Of a stretch of DNA of 64,000 nt, positions 10,991-20,430 are shown one piece after another. Both the position numbers and the translations under genes were made by a program. This DNA comes from Clusia tigrina (Eukaryota; Arthropoda; Insecta; Diptera; Clusiidae), in assembly GCA_920105625.2 (NCBI GenBank), contig OV050032.1:19549981-19613980 (forward strand). Direction: 5' to 3'. Every line of letters starts with the position of its first letter. Position 1 is the first letter of the stretch. The notes under the pieces are model-generated. The model saw only the letters and a list, made by a program, of their open reading frames with translations, made no database searches and had not been told where the DNA came from.

Positions 10991-13865
10991 GCTTCTAGTT
11001 ATGAATGGGAAGGTTTCTAGAGAATGAATACTCTGCCTGAATGTCGAGATTTTCATTCATAAATAAGACTTCATTCGCTTCAAAGCTGTTTCATCCACCA
11101 GTGCTGATTTAGTCAGGATTATCCTCAGGAAAACCAATAACACATTCTCCCAACGATTTCTTCACAAGAGCAATGGTTCGTTTACGTGTGGATCCAGATA
11201 CCGCTTCTCCCTAATTGTTCACCGCACCCTCCCAGTTTTTCCCTTAATCTAATCAGCGTTTGTATTTTTATTTATTATGTATTTTTCTCCAACTATTAAA
11301 TCGCTTTTTGATGAAATAATTAATTGTGTAAAATATTTCGATATCTCAGCGACATTACACAATTTTGAACATAACCGATAAGATAAGAGTGAACCAAATA
11401 TTAGTTTAGGTACTCGAACTTAATTGAAGCAATTAAATGAGAACATAGAAAATAGGCAAGCGGACAAAAGTCGGGGACGTGGCTATGGGGTCACGAGCCC
11501 AGGGAACCAGTGTGCGCACAGTACGACCATGGGACACTTTTATGAACAGAGCGCGAAGTGAATTGACAGCATGACAGCAAGAATGATAGAGAAGAAGATT
11601 ACGCATTGCGCAGGTCAGTTAATATTTTATCAGCTGATGGGTTCTGACGTCACAGCAGTGCAAAAATTTATAAATATGTAGCAGGACAGTGCTAAGAGAC
11701 CTTCGATAACCACCACATATATTTTGGTGCTTCCGGATATTGAATAGATTCAACCCAATATCCCCCGTACTCCCTGCAGACGAGTACAGAAACGTAGTAA
11801 ATTTCTTCTAAATTTGTTCAGAGCGTTAATGTGGACTTTATAAAGACAGTTGTGGTCCACAAACTCTCGCAAATTGATGGGCAAAATGTAGATTGGGGCT
11901 TAAAAGTGGACGCAATTTTGGGTTGGATTTTTCACCTATTGCTATATAGGGTTAAAGTGGTGATTTGGGTAAACTCACACGACACATTAATCAACTACAT
12001 ATCGTGAATGGCGCGTGGGAAACTACCACAATAATCCAATTTTGGACCTTCATTGGTTGCTCCGACGTAGCCTGCAAAAACCGCTCGCCACCGCACATCT
12101 TGACTCCTTCTTCATGTGGTTATGGGAGAGACAAATGAAAGCAAACACACACACACACGCGCACATCAACCACGTAAATTCATAAAAATCGATGTTGTGT
12201 GGGACGGGCACGAAGGCAAAATTAAAAATAAATAAAATAAAATAAAAGAAATAAATAAAATTAAAGTAAGAAATAAGCAACGGAAATTAAATTAAAACTA
12301 TAAATAAATAATTTTCAATATTGTGCGAAACGACGTTGAACAACAGCAGCAGCAGCAGCAGCAACAAACACAACGGCGGCAGCGGCAGCGGCAGCAAAAA
12401 GAGGAGCCACAAACAGAGCAGCAGCAGCAAGAAAAATAAGAGCAACCGCCTCGGGCCATGAGCAACTGTTGATGTTCCTGTGCGCACACGGTTATTTGTT
12501 GCTGTTGTTATTGCTGTTGCTGCCTTGGCTGTTGCTGTTGCTGTTGCTGCTGCCGTTGTTGTTCTTATTTGTGTTACTTATTTTTTAACAGCAGCCGCGC
12601 TTACAGACGTTGAACTCCTACAATTGTACAATACCTCAACTCCTGCCAATCTTCATACACACGCATACAGTGCCGAAAAATGAAATCGGAGAGAGACACA
12701 AATATTACAAACTTGAAGAAACGAAAAATACACAAATAAAAATAAATATAAAAATAGTATATAATAAGTAAAGAATCGGGAGGAACACATCGTCCCAAGC
12801 GAAACATCTGCACAGCATATGCAGTCCCACAAGCACACAATCCTACAATCACACAGCACACGCACCCAACAGAGCACACTCGGCCATGCACACAGTCACT
12901 CACACAGCCATAAATAAATAATTAAAGTAAATATTTTATTTATTTAAAATTGTAATAAATAAAGGAATAAATTAAAAAAAACTCGCTGCCCGCCTGCCTG
13001 TCTGTCCACCAAAGTGCGTGCGTGTGTGTTTGGTGTGCGACGCTGTTTGGTGTGTGAGTGCGCGAGTGCATGTGCGGATGAGTATCTTTCAGATACAATA
13101 AATTTATATTTATTTTTCTTAATTTTTTCATTATTTTTTATTTTTCATTTCGTTTATTTTTTGTATAATTCGCTTTCATCTTTGCGTGCCCTCGAACGCG
13201 CCCTCTGCACCGTTGGCTGGCTGGCTGGCTGGCTGGCTGACTTTGCTGCTTGACAGCTCCGTGCGTGGCTCTGGGTGTGTGTGGCTGTGCGTACGCCGAT
13301 CGCAAGTAGGCTCCTTGCGTCGTTCGTTAGTTGGGGTGTCAGTCTGACATGCGGTCGGTGAGCTCGCCTGCTGTCGCAGCACACCACCCCGGCGGAAACC
13401 GAACGCTCCATCTTGAAGACATTTCCGTATGCATACATTAGTGCAGCGGTGCTGTGTCGGAAAAGCACTTCGCACTTTATTGCCAAATTCTGTCAACCTT
13501 GCCGCAAATCTCTTATTTTTGGAGGAGAAAATGTTAACCAAACCATTCCCTATTTTGTTTGCATTACTCCTGTACGTTACATATCTCGAGTACAGTCGAA
13601 ACACCGAACACACCTGTCTAGTAGAATGGCCGTCATAGATCAGCAACAAGGAGTGAACATCTCCAGAACACTTTTTGGCATATTCCACTCGGAGACGACT
13701 GTTCCTGTGCGAGTATAATTAGTTGTTGTTTCCCCAGGACGACCGTGAGAATGACGTGTGAGAGCAGTGAGAGTAAATATAATACAAGGGAGTAAATTAA
13801 CCCCAGCTAATTCCAAGGAACCGGTGCCACACCCTAAAATTTAATAAATAAATCCAAATTTGAAT
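10991..13865. other. Non-coding; possible LTR-like block then native segment
   Basis: No gene is supported. From 11.3 to 11.8 kb the sequence has a TATAAATATG box (about 11,670) followed about 65 bp later by TTTTGGTGCTTCCGGAT, which resembles an LTR promoter and leader of a BEL/Pao-type element, but no second LTR is visible. From 12.06 to 13.4 kb it is host-like, with AAATAAAAT runs, CAG/GGC tracts and GGCT repeats (13210-13240). Open frames up to 170 codons at 13.2-13.7 kb run on both strands and look accidental. Confidence 0.4.
12341..12568 (+). repeat. CAG/GGCAGC and GTT/GCT trinucleotide cluster
   Basis: CAGCAG, GGCGGCAGC and CAGCAGCAAG runs (12341-12432) are followed after about 65 bp by GTTGTTATTGCTGTTGCTG runs (12497-12568). 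The two tracts are roughly complementary and could fold on each other. Confidence 0.85.
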
Positions 13866-13911
13866 TTGTCCCCACTCGTTTGTCTTCGAATCTAAGTCAT
13901 GCTCTTAGCTC

Positions 13912-13963
13912 CAGGCATAAACTAGCGAAAGGTGCTGTGAAGCCCTTCGCTAGTTTGTGCCAG
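13912..13963. repeat. Hairpin in repeat unit 1
   Basis: The arms CAGGCATAAACTAGCGAAAGG and its near complement enclose a 10-nt loop (TGCTGTGAAG). Two or three mismatches, or G:T pairs in RNA, interrupt the 21-bp stem. It is the least symmetrical of the three. Confidence 0.85.
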
Positions 13964-14074
13964 GGTCTAGGCGGTCGATCCACCCTTTCGATTGCGGCTG
14001 GTTCTGTCAGAATGTGGACCATAGTTCCTTGTCCCCGCTTGTTTGTCTTCGAATCTAAGTCATGCTCTTAGCGG

Positions 14075-14126
14075 CAGGCATAAACTAGCGAAGGGTGCTG
14101 TGAAGCCCTTCGCTAGTTTGTGCCTG
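14075..14126. repeat. Hairpin in repeat unit 2 (20 of 21 pairs)
   Basis: Positions 14075-14095 and 14106-14126 are inverted repeats matching at 20 of 21 positions. The one mismatch is a G:T wobble as RNA, and the loop TGCTGTGAAG is 10 nt. The size is compatible with a short-hairpin precursor, but transcription is unknown. Confidence 0.9.
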
Positions 14127-14247
14127 GGCATTTCGGCATTCGCTCGGTCGATCCACCCTTTCGATTGCGGCTGGTTCTGTCAGAGTGTGGACCATAGTTC
14201 CTTATCCCCGCTTGTTTGTCTTCGAATCTAAGTCATGCTCTTAGCGG

Positions 14248-14299
14248 CAGGCATAAACTATCGAAGGGTGCTGTGAAGCCCTTCGCTAGTTTGTGCCTG
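14248..14299. repeat. Hairpin in repeat unit 3
   Basis: Same structure as in unit 2, with one extra mismatch in the left arm (ACTATCGAAGGG instead of ACTAGCGAAGGG). Confidence 0.88.
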
Positions 14300-14402
14300 G
14301 GCATTTCGGCATTCGCTCGGTCGATCCACCCTTTCGATTGCGGCTGGTTCTGTCAGAGTGTGGACCATAGTTCCTTGTCCCCGCTTGTTTGTCTTCGAAT
14401 CT

Positions 14403-14727
14403 AGGTGAAGTACTTTTCGTTAATTCTCTGCTTAGACACGAGTAAATGAGTTAAAAGTAGAGATTTCGGTTTCCGAAATTGAGTGTCAATTTTGGGGTTC
14501 GTTGGAGGGGCGGGAAACTAGATTTCAAATAATTTTTTCAAGCTGCTTATTTTCTGGCGGATCTTCTGTTCATTTAAAATTCCGCTTCCCTCAATTTTGT
14601 ACTGAAAAGCAATTCGCGAAACAGCGCTAGACAGCCAATACTTGGTGAAACGAGAGAGAACGTGAAAAGGAAAGTGCAGAAAACCCTTGCTAAAGTTTTG
14701 AACAGTAGAAACAGAGTCTGAACTGGT
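14403..14727. other. No gene recognised
   Basis: The first part continues the homology to the 15.4-kb locus (GTTAATTCTCTGC versus ATTAATTCTCTAC). The rest shows no recognisable motif. Confidence 0.5.
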
Positions 14728-15009
14728 TTAGTATGAGAAATTCGCAATGTTGTTCAGAGGAGTGGAGTCCATTACAACTTTGCTGCCTATCGTCGAGCGG
14801 GTTGCCGGCACCTTGTGCGATGTCGCAGAGCACATTTGGTGGTCATCGGCATCGACCCGTTGAGTTTCCGACTGGGATCTTCGATTTGCTGCAGATACAA
14901 ATTGGCTTTCTTGGTTGTGTGCGTTCTTCTTCTCTTCCAATCCATTCCGAATCGACTGTATCTCTGCTGGTTGCCGTCCCGATGCTGTTACTGCTGTTGC
15001 AGCTTATAT
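14728..15009 (-). CDS. Coding-like open frame, unidentified
   Basis: A minus-strand frame stays open for about 93 codons, bounded upstream by a stop, and ends at a TAA (14728-14730). The product is hydrophilic, rich in S, Q, N and R (for example GLEEKKNAHNQESQ and SETQRVDADDHQ), ends NNIANFSY, and is not a simple repeat. It has no start codon at its upstream edge. A CTGCAACAG just inside it could act as a splice acceptor, so if real it would be a last exon. I recognise no family. Frames of this length can occur by chance, and a plus-strand exon candidate lies only 120 bp away. Confidence 0.2.
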
Positions 15010-15128
15010 GGCTTTTATAAATTATAAACATTTTTTCTTTAATTAATTTATTTTTGTCGATTTTATTAATGTTCAATTCATCTTGGTTTATTGCTATGAC
15101 GTTGTTTACCGCGAATTATTTCCTACAG

Positions 15129-15317
15129 ACTCTGACTCCGACTGCCAACAGCGGCAGCTCCAGTACGGCTGAAGGAGGCAGACCGTTTGCTGCGTTTGTT
15201 TACAATTCGCTGCTGAGATCTTTGGCAGGCATCCTTAACAAGCACGCGGGTATGTCGTATGACACCATCGTTAAGGCCCCGCTGGAGCACGAGGGACCAT
15301 CAGCAGAACCGCTGTGA
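15129..15317 (+). CDS. Possible terminal exon, unidentified
   Basis: The sequence TTATTTCCTACAG at 15116-15128 is a good splice acceptor. It is followed by an open frame of 62 codons ending at TGA (15315-15317). The product starts TLTPTANSGSSSTAEGG and continues AFVYNSLLRSLAGILNKHAG, a plausible folded stretch that I cannot assign. The stop codon lies inside the sequence shared with the 163/173-bp array (GCTGTGAAGCCCTTCG), so the array copies carry what would be this exon's stop and 3' untranslated start. A chance frame remains possible. Confidence 0.25.
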   Translation, partial: TLTPTANSGSSSTAEGGRPFAAFVYNSLLRSLAGILNKHAGMSYDTIVKAPLEHEGPSAEPL

Positions 15318-15460
15318 AGCCCTTCGCTAGTTTGTGCCTGGCTCTGTGCGTTCGGTCGCTCGGTCGATCCATCCAATCGACTGCGGCTGGTTCTGTCAGT
15401 GTGCGAACTGCACTTCTGCTGAAGTTGCTGCGCGTGATTAATTCTCTACTTATATAAATA
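15312..15460 (+). repeat. Diverged single copy of the 173-bp unit
   Basis: GCTGTGAAGCCCTTCGCTAG, GGTCGATCCA, GACTGCGGCTGGTTCTGTCA and GATTAATTCTCT follow in the same order as in the array at 13.9-14.4 kb. Only the right arm of the hairpin is present, so the left arm was acquired, or lost, at one of the two loci. Confidence 0.85.
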
Positions 15461-15554
15461 TTTGTCTTCAGTTTGTTGCACTTTCTCACTAACATCTTCA
15501 CTTACTCACTGATTCCACGTTGTGTGACTTGATGCAGTGTGCCAAGAATCTCAG

Positions 15555-15577
15555 AGTGGCATTTTAGAAATGCCACT
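15555..15577. repeat. Perfect 10-bp inverted repeat
   Basis: AGTGGCATTT and AAATGCCACT are separated by TAG. This strong short hairpin has no T-run after it, and no neighbouring gene explains it. Confidence 0.9.
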
Positions 15578-15762
15578 AATAACTCCGTGATTGTTAAATG
15601 GGGACCGAAACAGACTCGCGACCCCATAAAAGCACACGTTCTGGTGATAGACGAAGATAAGGTAGATTAGAGCTCTGCCGAGCGCGGTAAACTACTCATA
15701 AAGTAACGTATTTAGAATATGCAAATCTTAAGTAATGGTTCTACTCTGTACCGCACGTACAA

Positions 15763-15832
15763 ACATCTGTACATATGTACATACACCCGTACATATGTAC
15801 ATACATCTGTACATATGTATATTTATGTATAT
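15763..15832. repeat. 20-bp tandem repeat containing TGTACATATGTACA palindromes
   Basis: Three 20-bp units (ACATCTGTACATATGTACAT and variants) lie head to tail, and each contains a palindrome of up to 14 bp. Motifs of this type are common in fly intergenic DNA. Confidence 0.85.
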
Positions 15833-17281
15833 ACTACATAAAATAGAGATTTGACCTCACGGGACTGTGAGTCAGACAACCAGGAGCATTCTTCCCTTCC
15901 TTCTGTCCGATACGCATTTTCGGAATGTTTGCGGAAGCGTGAGTTATCCTGAATCTCGCCGAAAGGGCTCTGAACAAACCCAGTCCGACGAAGTCATCTG
16001 AAGTGGACGTAGGTGCAGGAGTCTATGTAACAATTTTCCTGCTGAAGCAGTTGTGCCATGAGATTGACTTACGACCCTCTGCTGGTTCAACCCAAATTCC
16101 GGAAATTGCTGCTTACAAAATAATCAGCCAAATTTTTCGGGAAATCCCCCTGAGTAATTAAGAAACAACTTCACGGTGCGCCATGTTTGCAGCAATTTCA
16201 CAAAGCGAATGCTGGCGAACGCTTTAGGCGCGTTCGTTGACGGCTGATGGAAGTGCGTGGGGCCGCCGGGCACGAGCGCGGCAGCCAGTGAGTCAGTGAG
16301 TGCAAATAACGCAAATGCTGCGCGCTCGCGAACCATTGCCTGCCCCAATAATCATTCGCAAGCAATGAGTTTGACGACGACGGCGGCGGCGGCGGCGGCA
16401 CCATAGGCGATGCAAGTACCTGTAATGTGTGTGCGAGCGTGTTTGCGCTCTGAGTGTGTGCTTAGCTGCCTGTGTGCTGCTCATTCAATTAGATCCATTT
16501 GTATATTTGACACGAATTTTCTCACCTTTTCGGTTCGCTTCTTTCACCCGCTCAATCAAGTCGTCAGGTTTTCATTAATGGCAGTCGCTTGCAGCTGAGG
16601 AGTCGTTGTCTCTTGGAATTCTCGCTGTTCCGTGTACTTTTATGTTGTCTGGTCTCATAGTTCTCGGTTCTTTGCGGCTTTGGTTTTCCGTTATTTTTTT
16701 TCTTTTTGTTTTTTCCGTTTTGGGTTTTGGAAATTTATGATTTCTGGAGCTGCAACAAGAACAACAACAACAACGGCAACAGCAAGCCAATCCTTATGAG
16801 TTTTTATAACATTTACCATTTTACAACTCGTATATTTTTATTTATTGTACTTTGCTTTTGTTTCGTTTTGTATCTCCGCCGTTTGGCAGCCAGCTTGCGC
16901 CCAACTAGCGCGGAGAATGTTTTCCTTTCCCTGGTATTGCCGTTGTTGCCGTTGTTGTTGTTGTTGTTGTTATTGTTCTTTCGTTGGCTTCTTTGTGTTT
17001 TTGGTATTTTTGTGATCGTAATAAAGTTCCAACATTTTTCATCATTAAAATAATATATAAAGCCGAAATTATATTTTATCGTCTTTGCATCATTCTTTTC
17101 CGTTTAAAATGAGCAAAACGAACCAAAGAACGAACAAACTCTCTCACACACGCACACACACTCACTCAGCATAAAAGATACACAATAAGATGGAACAACA
17201 ACAACAGCAACAACACAACAACGCAACAACAATAACAGCAGCAGCAGTCATAATAATAATAACAGCAACACCACCACCACC

Positions 17282-17316
<35 letters not shown>

Positions 17317-17757
17317 CGAGGCAAATATATGAGAACCCCAAGAAACAGCATTTTAAAATGAATGAGAAAAAGAAATATTCTTTAATTTAGCTGCATATAA
17401 AATATAAAATAAATATTTCAAGAAAATGTTGTGCTTGTTATTTTATTGTTGTTGTTGTTTTTGTTGTTGCTGTTCTTGCAGAGATGTAGTAATTTATAAT
17501 ATTCTTTAACGATGTGCCAAGGGCAGAACACAGTGGCACAAAATGTACAAACAATGAAAGAATTTCTGCCAAAGGCAAAATCATGCCCGCGAAGGTTGAC
17601 GAGGGGTCTTTCGAGGAGGAGTCGGAAGTTACGATAATCAGCCGCAGCCCTTTCAGCGGTTTCAGTCTTGGCATATGGAACTGTGTGCGCTCCCATAGTC
17701 GATTGAGTATTTTCCACCAAAGGAATTACACTTCTTACCTGATTGTGACTAATTGGA
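15833..17757. other. Non-coding; native-looking segment 16.1-17.5 kb
   Basis: No gene is supported. The segment 16.1-17.5 kb contains a CGG run (16378-16400), CAA/CAG and GTT tracts and long pyrimidine or purine runs. Overlapping open frames of 60-118 codons are built from these repeats. Confidence 0.55.
17190..17322 (+). repeat. CAA/AAT/CCA trinucleotide tract
   Basis: About 130 bp of triplets: CAACAG, ACAACA, CAGCAG, ATAATA, CCACCA, then a pure AAC run. One frame reads as poly-Q/N/T, and its complement as poly-C/W. Neither is likely to be translated. Confidence 0.9.
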
Positions 17758-17861
17758 GATGGCTCTAGATACACTAATTGCTTAATCTCTGTCTAAATTC
17801 AGTTATTCTGGTGATGGCTCTAAATATACTTAATCTCTGCCTAAATTCAGTTATTTTGGTG
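17758..17861 (+). repeat. 55-bp tandem duplication
   Basis: GATGGCTCTAGATACACTAA...GTTATTCTGGT (17758-17812) is repeated, with a 6-bp loss and a few changes, at 17813-17861. Confidence 0.85.
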
Positions 17862-19923
17862 TTTTTTTACTTACGAATATTTATAATATTCAGCCCAGAC
17901 TTTCAACCAATATTTACTTTTCAGTGGACCAGATCTTCTCAGAATTATTGTTCACTGGAAGTCCGTTTATTTAATCGACTCGATTTCCCTGCTAGTTGAA
18001 CTCTTTCTGTTATAATTGTAAGAAGCATCGCTCACAATGCTCATTCGGAGCTCTGTTACATGGTAACTATAAAGTATATACGAGTAAGCTGGTAGAATGC
18101 CGATGACAATTGGCCCTCAAGATCTTGTGTATTGAATATGCCGGTACACTTGAGTGCCCTCGCTGAGCCCATAAGCACTGCAACACTTAAACGCCAAAAT
18201 GCCTGCAGATATGGACCCAGAAACTGACAGAAACAAGCACATAAGGGGTCGGAAATGGCATCAAAAGAATACAGTTCTGCCCGTGGCAACCGATATTGTG
18301 TTCCATGTCTAATATCACACTCAAAATATCAACTAAAATGAAAGCATTGATTGGAGAATTTGAAGTGTGTTTTTGCTGAAAATGAGGTTTGTTCTCTGAA
18401 TTTGGATAAGCGTGGGGAACCGATCAGTTTTGAGTAACTGGACGTGGTACCATCAGAATCTTGGGAACTACATACGGAGAAATGACTCTTGTTTTGTGCA
18501 CACTAACACATGAGCAAAACTGTAGTAGTGTGGCTGATTTTCTTCAGAATTCTGGTTAACCAATGATAAATAAACCTATCCATATAAGCAACTAATGATA
18601 AACAAAGACAGTGTTTTTGTCCCTTCTCTATGGTCTCTGCTACATATGTATGTACATTTAAAATTACGAATATTTGTATCAGCGCGTGGGTTCGCCAACT
18701 CACCGAAGATGCAATATGGGGATCATTATGAAGTGTCTGGCTGTGGTCTGCGTTTCGGGCCTTACCATCGATGTCGCTCTTGTTAATTTGTTGGAACATT
18801 ATCAGGAATTACGTGATGTGATTCTGCCGCACCAATAAATATTTAAGTGATATGCATTCAATTGAGCGCCACTGTGCACAGCTTTGGACTTTAGCTGGTT
18901 CGCAGCTGCAAAGGAAATGATTTTCGAAAATTGAAGTTATGAGGATGAATGGTTGTTTTTTTTTTCTTAATTTTTTGTGTTTTGTATTTTTTTGTAATTT
19001 TTTTATTTCCAAAAAAATGAACAAAACTCCATTTACTTTTATAATTTTTTATTTTTATGTAATTTAACGAAAAGCAAGCGGCTTGTGTTTGAATGCGAGG
19101 CCGGCGTCGTTCGATGGGCGGGCGTTCAACGAACTTTGGAGCGATTTTAGTTTTAATGCACGTGGCGTGTTTGAGCATTTGAAGGAAGTGGTCTCTACGA
19201 GCTGCCCTTTGGGTAAAACGTTCAAATTCAAGACTCTTGCTTCCGTCCTACAGAATCGAATTAGGTTCAATCTTAACTTTTGCCGGTGTTCGGAGTCGAT
19301 GCCGCGATAGTACAAAATCTGTCAATTCTCATAAAACTGAATATTTTCAATACTTTTTGAAGAAACTCCTCTAAATTGGTACATTATATCCTCTCTGCCT
19401 CGTATGAAATTTGTCCCCCCCCCCACTCACCGTTCGACGACGATTTCGTCTTCATGTCCATGCTGCTTGCTGGCTGCTCTCCAGAAGAGTATTCGCTCGC
19501 GTACTTTGCGACAATTACCGCACACCAAGCCCGTGCGTCCGCTCCCCCTCCCAATCAACGGGCGCGCGGTCGGTTTAACAGGCGGCGTCGCGTAATGGCT
19601 TTTGGGATTATGACAATGCATATTTTCATTTGATTGACGTTAGCATTTACTTGCGCCGTATTTCCCTTTTTCGACTTCTCTCTGCCTTTACATAATAATT
19701 ATTATAAAAAAAATATTTGTAACATTTGCGCCACACACACACACACACACACATGCATACACAAATGCAAACACTCCCGCTTGCACATGGTCGAACAGGG
19801 GAGGGAAACATGTCCGCCGAAAGGAAAAGAGTTGTAGGAGCGATTAAAATCGACATCGGAATCGAAATCCAGTGCGCAGCCTGCACGGCAAAGACAAATT
19901 CAATTGTGTTCGCTGTTGTAGTT

Positions 19924-19975
<52 letters not shown>

Positions 19976-20430
19976 TTGTTACTGTTGCTGGTATTGCTGT
20001 CGTTTTGACTGACGTCGCTCGGCATTAGATCCCGTATCTGCATCTGCATCTGTAGCTGGTATCTGGAGTATGTTTCTGGCTGGCATATGCGTGCGTAGCT
20101 GTCTCTCCGGGCTTAACAGTGGAGCTGTGGCGGTCCGTCAGCCCCTCCGTCGCTCTGTCGCTCTGTTGTTCCATCTGTCTGCCGGTCTGTTTGCCGCACA
20201 CATCTGTATATGCATGCATAGGTACCTTTGCACACACCCATTCTCGCACATGCAGACAATACTTGCATTTAGGATTAATGAATTTGATATAATGACATTT
20301 AGATTGCATCTGCATACTATTTAATTGTGTGTGCTTGTTTCTGTTGTTGTTTTAGTTGTTGTTGTTGTTGTTGTTGTTGCTTTTGCCATTTAAATATGAA
20401 CTCATTTGTTTTTTGTTGAAGTTTGTTTCC
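17862..20430. other. Non-coding; native-looking segment 19.4-20.4 kb
   Basis: I can support no gene. Around 19.43-19.63 kb and 19.7-20.4 kb the sequence has CA, GTT and GTCTGTC-type simple repeats. The block 17.9-19.4 kb has no recognisable content. Open frames at 18.5-19.3 kb are short and overlap on both strands. Confidence 0.5.
19914..19988 (+). repeat. GTT trinucleotide tract
   Basis: About 70 bp of GTTGTTGTTG with two GATGTT interruptions. The complementary strand would read poly-N/Q/T. Confidence 0.9.

Larger units (their letters stand above)
13866..14402 (+). repeat. 163/173-bp tandem repeat, three units plus a partial fourth
   Basis: Units begin at 13866, 14029, 14202 and 14376 with TTGTCCCC or close variants. 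Unit 1 is 163 bp because it lacks part of the CTGGGCATTTCGGCATTCG stretch; units 2 and 3 are 173 bp and nearly identical. Each unit contains a long hairpin and a GATCCACCCTTTCGATTGCG block. The array is followed by sequence (to about 14445) that also matches downstream of a diverged single copy at 15.3 kb, so a local duplication preceded the tandem expansion. Confidence 0.95.

Noticed and set aside
13176..13718. 170-codon minus frame and 101-codon plus frame
   Set aside because: They are opposing overlapping frames with a low-complexity SQPASQPA tail from GGCT repeats. A hydrophobic plus-strand stretch briefly suggested a receptor, but it stops and has no further segments.
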